A DNA stretch of 62,439 nucleotides from Loigolactobacillus bifermentans DSM 20003 (GTDB lineage: Bacteria; Bacillota; Bacilli; Lactobacillales; Lactobacillaceae): assembly GCF_001434575.1 (NCBI RefSeq), contig NZ_AZDA01000116.1:1-62439 (forward strand). Direction: 5' to 3'. The position numbers and the translations under genes are program-made. Below are positions 42,148 through 52,178 of the stretch, piece after piece. The notes under the pieces are model-generated. The model did not search any database and was not told the origin of the DNA. It saw only the letters and a list, made by a program, of their open reading frames with translations. The first letter of the stretch is position 1. Every line of letters starts with the position of its first letter.

Positions 42148-42644
42148 GCACTTTTTTAGAGGATTGGTAAATACCAGTAATATAAATTGTGTGAAATGAA
42201 GTTTACCAAAATTGATGATGGTCTAGAAAAGAGCGGTGATTGATAAAAAAAACAAAAAACAAAATTGTATATTTATTTAAAATGGTTCTTAAACAACTAC
42301 GTGAACGTTTAACGATCGAAAGGGGAATAGTCACTATTAATAACTAGTTAATGGCATTAATTATAGATTTGTCGTTCGGTTTTAGACAAGATCCAAGTAG
42401 GGTTGTCCGGCAAACAATCGTCGTTTTCAGCTTATTTTGTCAAATGATTTTAGTATCGATTATTTATAATAGTATTTTTTTATTTTAGTATTTTGCTATT
42501 TTCGTGCTGTGATTATAGGCTTTGTTCAGATTATAAATGTTTTCTTCTTCTATCTTGGAATAAATTTAGCTAGCCCGCAGGTTAAACTAAATTTAAAACA
42601 TACGGGAAATGGTCGACAATTGTGTGTCGATGGGAGGATGAAAT
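42148..42644. other. AT-rich gene-free region before the adhesin gene
   Basis: About 500 very AT-rich bases with no gene-sized frame. No promoter could be placed with confidence. A hairpin, TCGACA-ATTGTG-TGTCGA (42613-42630), ends one base before the adhesin's ribosome binding site and could affect its translation. Confidence 0.5.
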
Positions 42645-45600
42645 ATGCGGCAATCAAATGAAAAAACACGTCAAAAGATGTTACAGGCAACCATCGAAAG
42701 AGATGAGCATTTTAAACTCTATAAAGCCGGGAAGGTTTGGCTTGTTGCAGGCCTGGCCACTTTTGCGTTTGCCTTGGCACCACAAGTCGTTCATGCAGCT
42801 ACCATTGATACCGTGGCGCAAACGACGGTTGATCAAACAGCGGCCGCAGATTTGGTGACAAGTCAGGCCACCAGCAGTGCCGCTTCAAGCGCTGCTTCGA
42901 GTGCCATTTCGGACACGACTTCCAGTGCTGCCTCAAGCGCTGCTTCAAGTGCCACTTCGGACACGACTTCCAGTGCCGCTTCGGATGTTGTTTCAAGTAC
43001 AACCTCAAGTGCGGCCTCAACAGTTACTACCAGCAGTGTAGCTAGCAGTGCGGCTAATTCGGCACCAGTAGCAGCCAGTCAGGCGCAGTCAACGACTGTG
43101 GCAACAACAGCGGCCAGTTCAGCAAGCGTTGGTACCAGTGCCGCCCAAACCGCTAGTACCAGTAGCGCGGCTAGTGCTACCGGCAGTGCAAGTACGACTG
43201 TTCAAACAACACGTACCGATACACAAGCAACTAGCGCTGCAAGCGATTTAGCATCCTTAGCGGATCAGCTACCAGCCGGTACGAATTTGACTGAAACACT
43301 AACTGGCATAGCAGTTGATTTACCAGTGGGGGCAGACGTTGATCAGATTAAACAACAGCTTCGTACAAGTGGTGTGACAACACCAATTACCCTTACAGCC
43401 AAGGATGCCGCTGTGGCGTATCGTGATACCAGTAATAAAGTGAATGTGACATTATCCACGGATACCATTGGGTATGGCTCTGATGCGGATACGTTAACGG
43501 TTGGTTTGCGGATGACCTTAGTGGCAGGCGATGTGATCACGATGACGTTTCCAACGGACTCACCCATTATTAACTGGGGTGGGTACCAAGCAGTGGCGAG
43601 TAATGTTGGGGTTGCCACGAAGCAGGAGAATGCAGATGGCACGACAACTTACACCTTAACCGCAACAGGCAATTATCAGGTCAGTCAGGATATTACCTTA
43701 AACTTAACCGATAATAACGCCGTAAAAACGATTTCAGCAGCCGATATTGGGACAACACAGCGTCAGATCACTTGGACGGTGAATGGCGTGGCCCAAACGC
43801 CGATAACGGTGACGCAGACCATTCAACCTGAAACAACCATTGGGACACCAACCCGCACCCATCCAAGCACCACTGCAGTCCCAACGGTTTCAGTTAATAA
43901 TGATTTGATTTATAGTTTAGATTTAGGCGAATCAACTGGGGCAAAAGATGATACAACCTCTGGACAAGTCAGCAAGGCTTTGAACACAGGGGGTGCAACT
44001 GTTACGATCCCAGTGCCAGCAAGTTTCTTATTAAATGAAACAGCGACAGCCGTTTATAACACAACTAGCGGTACCACCATTACACAACCAGGCGGGGCTG
44101 GTGGTGATATTGTGATCACAGTGGCGGCTAATACTGGTGCGGACATTTATTCAGATTCGGCATATACATTGGTCGGGCAGTATCAAATGGCACAGCCTGG
44201 GACGGCTACCACTTTAACCGCTACGAGTCCGATCACATTTACCCAAACCTATGATGATGGCACCACCACAACCGTCACAGGGCCGACTTGGACAGAAACG
44301 ATTGCTGGTGATCAGGAAACTGGCAATTCGATCAAAATGACTTTAACGCCAACAGGGAACAGTAGCGCGGCTAGCTTAGAGCTCGTATTAAATGGCAATA
44401 CCGCTGATGATCCTGAAACCGTAAGTAGTATCGGCTTTACGTTAAATGCCGATCAAGTACAAACAGGGACCTTTGTCCTGACCATTCCGGATGGGGTGGA
44501 TGCCACGAGTATTACAACGCCAAAATCGGGGATCATGGCGCCAGAACAATATGTGACGGATGGCTATTATTTACCAGGGACGACGAGCTACACCTACACC
44601 CTAACCTTAGCAGATGGCACCGTTGAAACAGGCACGGTTGCGGCTGGCGATACGATTACGCCAACTGGGACTGCTTCAATTCGTAAAGCGGAATTCACGC
44701 CAAACGAGTTAGCACCAGGTGCCTATACCACCGACGACAATGATTTTCAGATTCACGGTCATTTGACGAGCACCTATGCGAATGGTCAAGCGGTTAAAAA
44801 TGGGGATACGCTAAAGTTTGTTTATGATTATGTGGCGCAATTTGCCAATGGGGTTACCGAAACCACCACCACTAATTTGACGGAAACCATTGTCTCTGAA
44901 AAAGGTTTAGCGCTTGCCTGGGATTATGAGTATGGTACGGCGCCTGGTGATTCAGGCGTATTACGGCTACAAGCTAATGGCAATAGCAAGCAAACGACGG
45001 ATTCAATTTACGAACCGATCCTCTATTTTGTGATTCCTAAAAATACCACGATTACTGGCTATAATATTCCGGATGGGCAACACCCTGTGATCACCCAATA
45101 TACCACAGCAGACGGGCGAACTGGCGTTAAAATGGACTTTACAGGAACCGGTGAGTCTGTGGATACCTCAATTAAGACTTTGGACAACTTAGGGGTTAAT
45201 CTAATCAACTCATTAGATGCGGTAACGAGTACCAGTGCTGCTGAGTCCTACATTACGTCGCCAACAACCGCTTTGATTAATGTGACGAAAGTCACTGATG
45301 CTAGTTTAACGGCTGGCGATACAAATGCGGTTCAAATGAACTCTGGTTCTTCTAGTCCGAATCCTTTTACCTGGACGGTGACCACCGCCGATTATATCGG
45401 CGCAGTAACCATGGCGCAAGGCAATCAGGATGCTGATTTAAGCGCTGCTGGTAAGGCTGATGAGCGAGGCGATGAGACCTTAACGTATACGTACACCATG
45501 GTTAATGGCAGTGGTACGACGGCTACAAATACCAGCGTGGTTTTGAATTTACCGACCACTGGCGATACACTAGGATCGACTTTCACCTATGATTTAACCG

Positions 45601-48600
45601 GCCCTGTCAGCGTGCCAACAACCTATAGTATGAGTGGGACGCCCTTAACAGCTACTGTTTTATATTCAAAGCAGACCTACACAACAGATGCTTCAGCGAC
45701 TGCTGCTGATTTAACGAACTTCGTTACTGCCGCTGAGATCGGTGATGATTGGGCTTCTGTTCGAGCAGTTTACATTAATTTCAATTCCGTCCCTGCGCAA
45801 GATACAACAGGGCGGGTCACATTAACGGGAACTGCTGAACAATTTATTGCGCAAGGGACACATGTGGGCTATTTAAATAGCTTTACATTCTATAATGGTT
45901 CACCCGTAAGCGAAGCAACAACAGCCACAGCTGCAAAGATCACGATCAATGGGACCTCTACTGTCACAGCTCAGGCGCATTATGTGGATGCTAATGGCGA
46001 TGATCAATATGTTGCTTTGGATGATTTAACCAAGACTTTAACTGACAATCAAGACAAACTTGAGAATGATTATCCAACCACAATTGCTGACTTTAGTGAA
46101 GCAGACCAAGCGCTATTACCAGTTGGTTATTCGTTAACGGAAACGAAAATCGTGAATTCAGACGCAACTTATGCAAACAACATGCCAAATAATGCGGCCG
46201 TTTTAGGTGGGGTCTCACAATATGATTATGATGGCGATATCGTCCAATTTGAATTAACGCGGGATCAACCTACAACGGCAACAAATGTGATCACGAAAGT
46301 GGTGCATTACGTAGATGAAAATGGAACGCCAATTGCTGATGATTATGTCGATGCCGTGACGATTACCCAAATAACGGATCAGGCCGCTGGGACTGTGACA
46401 TATGAGCCAAGTAAGGCGGCTTTAGGGTATCAAGCTGATCCAACAATTACGGGCTACACCGTGACAACGGATTCGGCAATTGCGACCAGCAGCCAAACTG
46501 TGACTTTTGGAAGCGATAATATTGAAGTCACTGTCGTTTACAGCAAAAATCCAACCACCGTTGCAAATGATACGATTACGAAAACGGTGCACTATCGATC
46601 AGCGGATGGGACAAAGCTAGCAGGTGATTATACAACCAGTGTGATCTTAACGAAAACTACCGATACTGTCACGGGGATGGTGAGCTATACCCCTATATCA
46701 GAAATACTAACAGGCCAAGCCAACCCAACGATTACCGGCTACCACGTGGTGACCAATCCGGCCGGCGCAACGACCAGTGAAACCGTTGAATTTGGCGACG
46801 CAAATCTTGAGTATACCGTGGTCTATAATCTAAACACGCCAACCATGGCACTAGATACAGTCACCAAAACGGTCCATTATGTGGATCAGGATGGTAAGAC
46901 CATTGCGCCAGATTACACTAGCCACGCCAATATCACGCGGCTGACTGGCCCAGATACCATGGATCCAACGACTGGTGATTTGATCAAAGGCCAAGTGACT
47001 TACGGCCCGGCTACCTCAAAAGTAAGTGGCCAAGCCAACCCAACCATTACGGGCTACCACGTGGTGACGAATCCAGCCGGCGCAACAACCAATGAAACTG
47101 TTGAATTTGGCGACGCAGATCTTGAGTATACGGTAGTCTACAACAAAGATACGCCACAAATGAACTTAGATACTGTCACGAAAACAGTCCATTATGTGGA
47201 CCAGGACGGCAAGACCATCGCGCCCGATTACACCAGTCACGCCAACATTACAGAGCTTATTGATCCTGTAACCGGCGATAAGACGTATGGCCCAGCAACG
47301 TCAACAGTCGCTGGTCAGGACAATCCAACGCTTACGGGTTATCATGTAGTGACGAACCCCGCAGGTGCAACAACTAATGAAACCGTTGAATTTGGCGACG
47401 CAGATCTTGAGTATACGGTAGTCTACAACAAGAACACGCCAAAGATGAACTTAGACACCGTCACGAAAACGGTGCACTATGTGGATCAGGATGGCCAGAC
47501 CATCGCACCAGATTACACTAGCCACGCCAACATTACGGAGCTTATTGATCCGGTAACCGGTGAAAAGACTTACGGTCCGGCAACGTCAACAGTAGGCGGT
47601 CAGGACAACCCAACGCTTACGGGTTATCATGTGGTGACCAATCCCGCAGGTGCAACAACCAATGAAACCGTTGAATTTGGCGACGCAGATCTTGAGTATA
47701 CGGTAGTCTACAACAAGAACACGCCACAAATGAACTTAGACACCGTCACAAAAACGGTGCACTATGTGGACCAAGATGGCAACACCATCGCACCAGATTA
47801 CACTAGCCATGCCAACATTACGGAGCTTATTGATCCGGTAACCGGTGAAAAGACTTACGGTCCGGCTACTTCAACAGTGGGTGGCCAAGCAAATCCAACG
47901 CTTACGGGCTACCATGTGGTAACCAATCCAGCTGGTGCGACAACCAGTGAGACTGTTGAATTTGGCGATGCGGATCTTGAATATACAGTGGTCTACAATA
48001 AAGACACACCACAAATGAACTTGGATACCGTGACGAAAACCGTGCATTATGTGGACCAAGATGGCCAGACCATCGCACCCGATTACACTAGCCACGCGAA
48101 TATTACGGAGCTTATTGATCCGGTAACCGGTGAAAAGACTTACGGCCCGGCTACTTCAAAAGTAAATGGCCAAGCGAACCCAACACTTACAGGTTATCAT
48201 GTGGTAACCAATCCAGCCGGTGCAACAACCCGTGAAACTGTTGAATTTGGCGACGCAGATCTTGAATATACGGTGGTCTACAACAAAGATACGCCACAAA
48301 TGAACTTGGATACTGTGACGAAAACAGTCCATTATGTGGATCAAGATGGCCAGACCATCGCACCCGATTACACTAGCCACGCGAATATTACGGAGCTTAT
48401 TGATCCGGTAACCGGCGAGAAGACGTCTGGCCCGGCTACTTCAAAAGTAAATGGCCAAGCGAACCCAACGATTACAGGTTATCATGTGGTAACCAATCCA
48501 GCCGGTGCAACAACCCGTGAAACCGTTGAATTTGGCGACGCAGATCTTGAGTATACGGTAGTCTACAACAAAAACACACCACAAATGAACTTGGACACTG

Positions 48601-50204
48601 TGACGAAAACAGTCCATTATGTGGACCAAGACGGCCAGACTGTTGCACCTGACTACACCAGTCACGCGAATATTACGGAGCTTATTGATCCGGTAACCGG
48701 CGAGAAGACTTACGGCTCAGCAACGTCAACAGTAAGCGGCCAAGCAAATCCAACAATTGCCGGTTATCATGTAGTGACGAACCCAGTTGGTGCAATAACT
48801 AATGAAACTGTTGAATTTGGCGATGCGGATTTTGAATATACAGTGGTCTACAATAAAGACACACCACAGATGAACTTGGATACCGTGACGAAAACAGTCC
48901 ATTATGTGGATCAAGATGGCCAGACCATCGCACCAGATTACACCAGCCACGCGAATATTACGGAGCTCATTGATTCCGTAACAGGTGATAAGACGTACGG
49001 TCCAGCCGCTTCAAAAGTTGCTGGCCAAGCGAGCCCAACAATTACGGGCTATCATGTGGTAACGAACCCAGCTGGCGCAACAACCAGTGAGACTGTTGAA
49101 TTTGGCGATGCGGATCTTGAATATACAGTAGTCTACAATAAAGACACACCACAAATGAACTTGGACACCGTCACCAAAACAGTCCATTATGTGGATCAAG
49201 ATGGCCAGACCATCGCACCAGATTACACCAGCCACGCGAATATTACGGAGCTCATTGATTCCGTAACAGGTGATAAGACGTATGGTCCGGCTACTTCAAC
49301 AGTAAGCGGTCAGGCTAATCCAACGACTGCCGGATACCATGTGGTAACGAACCCAGCCGGCGCAACAAGTAGTGAAACCGTTGAATTCGGTGACACAGAT
49401 CTTGAATATACGGTAGTCTACAACAAAGATGCGCCACAAATGAACTTGGACACCGTCACCAAAACAGTCCATTATGTGGATCAGGACGGCAAGACAATCG
49501 CGCCTGACTACACCAGTCACGCAAATATTACAGAGCTCATTGATCCTGTAACCGGCGAAAAGACGTACGGTCCGGCAACGTCAACAGTAAGCGGCCAAGC
49601 AAACCCAACAATTGCCGGTTATCATGTGGTAACGAACCCCACAGGTGCAACAACCAATGAAACAGTGGCCTTTGGTGACGCTGATTTGGATTACACCGTT
49701 ATTTATGCGGCAAACCCAGATACTGATGATAATGGCACGCCAGGTAACAACGGTGGTACCACAACACCGAATGATAACGGTGGGACAACACCAGGCAACA
49801 ATGGTGGTACCACAACACCAGGTAATAGCGGTGGCACCACAACGCCGAATGATAACGGTGAGACAACACCAGATAACAACGGTGGTACGACAACACCAAG
49901 TCATCATGGGGCGACGACAACGCCAGACAATCATGACGGTACCGATACCCCAGGCCAATCAAGTGCCGCGTCGACCTCAACGTCTGAAACCGACACGTCA
50001 ACCGTGATGCCGACTGTGGCAACCACGTCAGATACAACCGCAACACCATCAAGCAAACACCGTGTCGCAGCGTCAAATACCGCGGCGAAAGCGGTAACGA
50101 CTTTACCCCAGACGGGCGAGGACACGCAATCGCAGTTGGCTTTATTAGGGGCCAGCATGCTGGCTTTGTTAGGCTTCGTCGGTTATCGGCGGAAGCGCGA
50201 TTAA
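42645..50204 (+). CDS. Giant LPQTG cell-wall adhesin with KxYKxGKxW signal and MucBP-like repeats
   Basis: A 2519-residue surface protein. The N-terminus carries the KxYKxGKxW-type signal (YKAGKVW near 26-32) and a hydrophobic stretch ending near AQVVHA-like residues 40-51. Residues about 65-195 are Ser/Ala/Thr-rich, a probable glycosylated stalk. Residues about 200-1210 hold Thr-rich beta-type domains of uncertain family. Twelve MucBP-like repeats of 95 residues fill about 1214-2355. A Pro/Gly/Asn/Thr linker leads to LPQTGE (2487-2492), a hydrophobic helix and RRKRD, so sortase A should anchor it. It probably binds mucin-like glycans or promotes aggregation. GGGAGG precedes ATG 42645. The KxYKxGKxW signal is often linked to accessory Sec systems. 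None is in the window. Confidence 0.92.
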   Translation: MRQSNEKTRQKMLQATIERDEHFKLYKAGKVWLVAGLATFAFALAPQVVHAATIDTVAQTTVDQTAAADLVTSQATSSAASSAASSAISDTTSSAASSAASSATSDTTSSAASDVVSSTTSSAASTVTTSSVASSAANSAPVAASQAQSTTVATTAASSASVGTSAAQTASTSSAASATGSASTTVQTTRTDTQATSAASDLASLADQLPAGTNLTETLTGIAVDLPVGADVDQIKQQLRTSGVTTPITLTAKDAAVAYRDTSNKVNVTLSTDTIGYGSDADTLTVGLRMTLVAGDVITMTFPTDSPIINWGGYQAVASNVGVATKQENADGTTTYTLTATGNYQVSQDITLNLTDNNAVKTISAADIGTTQRQITWTVNGVAQTPITVTQTIQPETTIGTPTRTHPSTTAVPTVSVNNDLIYSLDLGESTGAKDDTTSGQVSKALNTGGATVTIPVPASFLLNETATAVYNTTSGTTITQPGGAGGDIVITVAANTGADIYSDSAYTLVGQYQMAQPGTATTLTATSPITFTQTYDDGTTTTVTGPTWTETIAGDQETGNSIKMTLTPTGNSSAASLELVLNGNTADDPETVSSIGFTLNADQVQTGTFVLTIPDGVDATSITTPKSGIMAPEQYVTDGYYLPGTTSYTYTLTLADGTVETGTVAAGDTITPTGTASIRKAEFTPNELAPGAYTTDDNDFQIHGHLTSTYANGQAVKNGDTLKFVYDYVAQFANGVTETTTTNLTETIVSEKGLALAWDYEYGTAPGDSGVLRLQANGNSKQTTDSIYEPILYFVIPKNTTITGYNIPDGQHPVITQYTTADGRTGVKMDFTGTGESVDTSIKTLDNLGVNLINSLDAVTSTSAAESYITSPTTALINVTKVTDASLTAGDTNAVQMNSGSSSPNPFTWTVTTADYIGAVTMAQGNQDADLSAAGKADERGDETLTYTYTMVNGSGTTATNTSVVLNLPTTGDTLGSTFTYDLTGPVSVPTTYSMSGTPLTATVLYSKQTYTTDASATAADLTNFVTAAEIGDDWASVRAVYINFNSVPAQDTTGRVTLTGTAEQFIAQGTHVGYLNSFTFYNGSPVSEATTATAAKITINGTSTVTAQAHYVDANGDDQYVALDDLTKTLTDNQDKLENDYPTTIADFSEADQALLPVGYSLTETKIVNSDATYANNMPNNAAVLGGVSQYDYDGDIVQFELTRDQPTTATNVITKVVHYVDENGTPIADDYVDAVTITQITDQAAGTVTYEPSKAALGYQADPTITGYTVTTDSAIATSSQTVTFGSDNIEVTVVYSKNPTTVANDTITKTVHYRSADGTKLAGDYTTSVILTKTTDTVTGMVSYTPISEILTGQANPTITGYHVVTNPAGATTSETVEFGDANLEYTVVYNLNTPTMALDTVTKTVHYVDQDGKTIAPDYTSHANITRLTGPDTMDPTTGDLIKGQVTYGPATSKVSGQANPTITGYHVVTNPAGATTNETVEFGDADLEYTVVYNKDTPQMNLDTVTKTVHYVDQDGKTIAPDYTSHANITELIDPVTGDKTYGPATSTVAGQDNPTLTGYHVVTNPAGATTNETVEFGDADLEYTVVYNKNTPKMNLDTVTKTVHYVDQDGQTIAPDYTSHANITELIDPVTGEKTYGPATSTVGGQDNPTLTGYHVVTNPAGATTNETVEFGDADLEYTVVYNKNTPQMNLDTVTKTVHYVDQDGNTIAPDYTSHANITELIDPVTGEKTYGPATSTVGGQANPTLTGYHVVTNPAGATTSETVEFGDADLEYTVVYNKDTPQMNLDTVTKTVHYVDQDGQTIAPDYTSHANITELIDPVTGEKTYGPATSKVNGQANPTLTGYHVVTNPAGATTRETVEFGDADLEYTVVYNKDTPQMNLDTVTKTVHYVDQDGQTIAPDYTSHANITELIDPVTGEKTSGPATSKVNGQANPTITGYHVVTNPAGATTRETVEFGDADLEYTVVYNKNTPQMNLDTVTKTVHYVDQDGQTVAPDYTSHANITELIDPVTGEKTYGSATSTVSGQANPTIAGYHVVTNPVGAITNETVEFGDADFEYTVVYNKDTPQMNLDTVTKTVHYVDQDGQTIAPDYTSHANITELIDSVTGDKTYGPAASKVAGQASPTITGYHVVTNPAGATTSETVEFGDADLEYTVVYNKDTPQMNLDTVTKTVHYVDQDGQTIAPDYTSHANITELIDSVTGDKTYGPATSTVSGQANPTTAGYHVVTNPAGATSSETVEFGDTDLEYTVVYNKDAPQMNLDTVTKTVHYVDQDGKTIAPDYTSHANITELIDPVTGEKTYGPATSTVSGQANPTIAGYHVVTNPTGATTNETVAFGDADLDYTVIYAANPDTDDNGTPGNNGGTTTPNDNGGTTPGNNGGTTTPGNSGGTTTPNDNGETTPDNNGGTTTPSHHGATTTPDNHDGTDTPGQSSAASTSTSETDTSTVMPTVATTSDTTATPSSKHRVAASNTAAKAVTTLPQTGEDTQSQLALLGASMLALLGFVGYRRKRD
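46284..49710 (+). repeat. Twelve tandem MucBP-coding repeats, period 285 bp
   Basis: Units start at 46284, 46569, 46854, 47169, 47454, 47739, 48024, 48309, 48594, 48879, 49164 and 49449. All steps are 285 bases except the third unit, which is 315 because of a ten-codon insertion. Units 3-12 are nearly identical (HYVDQDG, IAPDYTSHANIT, GYHVVTNPAGATT, FGDADLEYTVVYNK). Units 1-2 are divergent. Recombination between units should change repeat number. Confidence 0.93.
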
Positions 50205-50216
50205 GCAAGCTTCAAT

Positions 50217-50247
50217 CAGAATCAGCTCAAAGCTGGTTCTGTTTTTT
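50217..50247 (+). terminator. Terminator of the adhesin gene
   Basis: CAGAATCAGCT pairs with AGCTGGTTCTG around CAA, followed by six T. Confidence 0.88.
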
Positions 50248-50277
50248 GTTGCTGGCACAAAATTGCTTTATTTTCGT

Positions 50278-50306
50278 TTCACAAATCATGCTAAAATGAG
50301 TATAAT
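50278..50306 (+). promoter_or_regulatory. Promoter of ispE
   Basis: TTCACA (50278-50283) and a perfect TATAAT (50301-50306) with a 17-base spacer. Confidence 0.75.
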
Positions 50307-50334
50307 AATAAAAAATATGCGAGTGGGTGAAATC

Positions 50335-51192
50335 ATGGTGACGATTACAGAAAAAGCACCAGCAAAAATCAATCTTAGCCTCGATGCCCGATTTCAGCAT
50401 ACAAACGGTGACCATGAATGGCAAATGGTGATGACTTCGGTGGATCTGGCAGATTATGTTGAAATCACGCCACGGTTGGATCAACAGATTCGGATTCGCA
50501 CCACCAGTGGCTTTTTACCGGTGGATCAGCGCAATCTGGCGTATCAAGCAGCGCGCTTGCTGCAGCGTCAGTATCAGGTGCGGCAAGGCGCCCAAATTAC
50601 GATTAAAAAGCAGATTCCAGTAGCAGCAGGATTAGGCGGCGGCAGCTCGGATGCTGCGGCCGTTTTGCGTGGTCTCAATCGTCTGTGGCGGCTGGAGCGG
50701 CCTTTAAGTGAGCTGGCCCATTTAGGCTTGCAAATCGATTCTGACGTGCCGTATTGTGTGTATTCGCGGACGGCTTATGTTAGTGGGCGTGGCGATGAAA
50801 TCGAGTTGTTGCCAGAATTGCCACCTTTTTGGGTGATTTTGGCGAAACCGCGGGTCAGTGTGTCGACGCCGAGTATTTTGCGGGCCATTGATTACGCCAA
50901 ACTGACAGTGCATCCGGCTGCGGCGCCGTTAGTGACTGCGATCCACCAAGGCGACTTTCAACAAATGACCCAGGTGATGGGAAATGCGTTGGAACCGATC
51001 ACCAGCAAACGGCATCCTGAAATTTCAAACCTGAAACACCGAATGTTACGATTTGGGGCAGAGGTGGCTCAGATGAGTGGTAGCGGTCCCACCGTGTTCG
51101 GGTTATGCGCGCGAGCCTCGCGGGCACAGCATGTTTACAATAGTATGCGCGGTTTTTGTAAGGAAGTTTATTTAGTAAGACCCTTACGTTAA
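50335..51192 (+). CDS. ispE: 4-diphosphocytidyl-2-C-methyl-D-erythritol kinase
   Basis: A 285-residue GHMP kinase, the IspE step of the MEP isoprenoid route. Motifs are EKAPAKINLSL near 6-16, the ATP loop PVAAGLGGGSSDAAA and the C-terminal MSGSGPTVFG. Lactobacilli generally make isoprenoids by the mevalonate route and keep ispE beside purR as an isolated gene, so its present role is uncertain. ATG 50335 has only a weak GTGGGTGA. The upstream frame to 50263 crosses the promoter. Confidence 0.9.
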   Translation: MVTITEKAPAKINLSLDARFQHTNGDHEWQMVMTSVDLADYVEITPRLDQQIRIRTTSGFLPVDQRNLAYQAARLLQRQYQVRQGAQITIKKQIPVAAGLGGGSSDAAAVLRGLNRLWRLERPLSELAHLGLQIDSDVPYCVYSRTAYVSGRGDEIELLPELPPFWVILAKPRVSVSTPSILRAIDYAKLTVHPAAAPLVTAIHQGDFQQMTQVMGNALEPITSKRHPEISNLKHRMLRFGAEVAQMSGSGPTVFGLCARASRAQHVYNSMRGFCKEVYLVRPLR

Positions 51193-51210
51193 ATCATAGC
51201 GATTTGATAA

Positions 51211-51223
51211 AATTCCGAACAAT
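51211..51223 (+). promoter_or_regulatory. PurBox-like PurR site
   Basis: AATTCCGAACAAT matches the PurBox consensus AWWWCCGAACWWT completely. It lies about 50 bases before the purR -10, suggesting autoregulation. A second, inverted box is only vaguely present. Confidence 0.65.
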
Positions 51224-51269
51224 TTCGGTTATTTTCGTAAAATCGCTAGTTTTTTGCGGTGAAACTCCT

Positions 51270-51275
51270 TATAAT
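51270..51275 (+). promoter_or_regulatory. -10 element of the purR promoter
   Basis: TATAAT at 51270-51275, with a poor -35 (TAGTTT, 17 bases upstream), which fits a regulator-dependent promoter. Confidence 0.5.
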
Positions 51276-51313
51276 GGGGAAGCAAACTTTTTAAGAAAGA
51301 AAGAGGTATCCCC

Positions 51314-52156
51314 ATGAAAGCTCGAAGAAGCGAACGCTTAATCGACATGACACATTATTTATATGAACGTCCTCACACACTTGTGCCGTTAACGTTTTTT
51401 GCGCGCCGCTACGATTCTGCTAAATCTTCCATTAGTGAAGATCTTGGCATTGTGCGACGGACCTTTGCCGCTCGGGGCACCGGTATTTTAGAAACCATCC
51501 CTGGTGCCGCAGGTGGTGTGCGGTTTATCCCCACCATCAGCCCCCAAGATGCACAAACCTTTATTCAAGAAATGACAGATCGTTTGGAAGAACCCAATCG
51601 GTTATTGCCAGGTGGCTACGTTTATCTCTCTGATCTACTGGGCCAACCTGATGTTTTACGGAAAGTTGGACGCTTGATTGCCACCCAATATGTGGATCAG
51701 TCCATCGATGCTGTGATGACGGTGGCCACAAAAGGCGTGCCGATTGCCCAAAGCGTCTCCATGTATTTAAATGTTCCGTTTGTGATCGTTCGGCGTGACT
51801 CGAAGATCACAGAAGGCTCTACGGTGAGTGTCAACTATGTCTCCGGCTCGTCTGAACGGGTGGAGAAAATGGAATTGTCCAAACGCAGCTTGCCTCGCGG
51901 TTCCCGCGTGTTAGTGGTCGACGACTTTATGAAAGGCGGCGGCACGGTTAACGGGATGAAGAGCTTGATCGAAGAATTTGAAGCAGAATTAGTCGGGGTC
52001 ACCGTTTTTGCGGAATCCGCCTTTAATGGTGAACGCGTGATCGATGATTACACGGCCTTATTAGCCGTGGATGAAGTGAATTCACGGGATGAATCCATTC
52101 ATGTTCGGCCAGGCAATTATTTACAACGGGCCTTTGGTGACCAATTAACAAAGTAG
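51314..52156 (+). CDS. purR: Purine operon repressor PurR
   Basis: A 280-residue Gram-positive PurR: an N-terminal winged helix (about 1-74, RRSERLIDMTHYL) and a phosphoribosyltransferase-like C-terminal domain. The PRPP loop VLVVDDFMKGGGT lies near 195-207. It binds PurBoxes and releases them, or activates, when PRPP is high. AAAGAAAGAGG precedes ATG 51314. A complete PurBox lies in its own promoter region. The PRPP synthetase gene lies about 3 kb downstream. Confidence 0.94.
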   Translation: MKARRSERLIDMTHYLYERPHTLVPLTFFARRYDSAKSSISEDLGIVRRTFAARGTGILETIPGAAGGVRFIPTISPQDAQTFIQEMTDRLEEPNRLLPGGYVYLSDLLGQPDVLRKVGRLIATQYVDQSIDAVMTVATKGVPIAQSVSMYLNVPFVIVRRDSKITEGSTVSVNYVSGSSERVEKMELSKRSLPRGSRVLVVDDFMKGGGTVNGMKSLIEEFEAELVGVTVFAESAFNGERVIDDYTALLAVDEVNSRDESIHVRPGNYLQRAFGDQLTK

Positions 52157-52178
52157 TTTTAAAAGGTAGGTGACGTGA

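Noticed and set aside
46284-49710. Regular direct repeats that might be a CRISPR array
   Set aside because: The period is 285 bases, the repeats are open in one frame and encode MucBP domains. There are no spacers or cas genes.
49581-50208. Minus-strand frames of 125-169 residues across the adhesin 3' end
   Set aside because: They are shadows of the repetitive plus-strand gene, rich in Cys, Trp and His and without ribosome binding sites.
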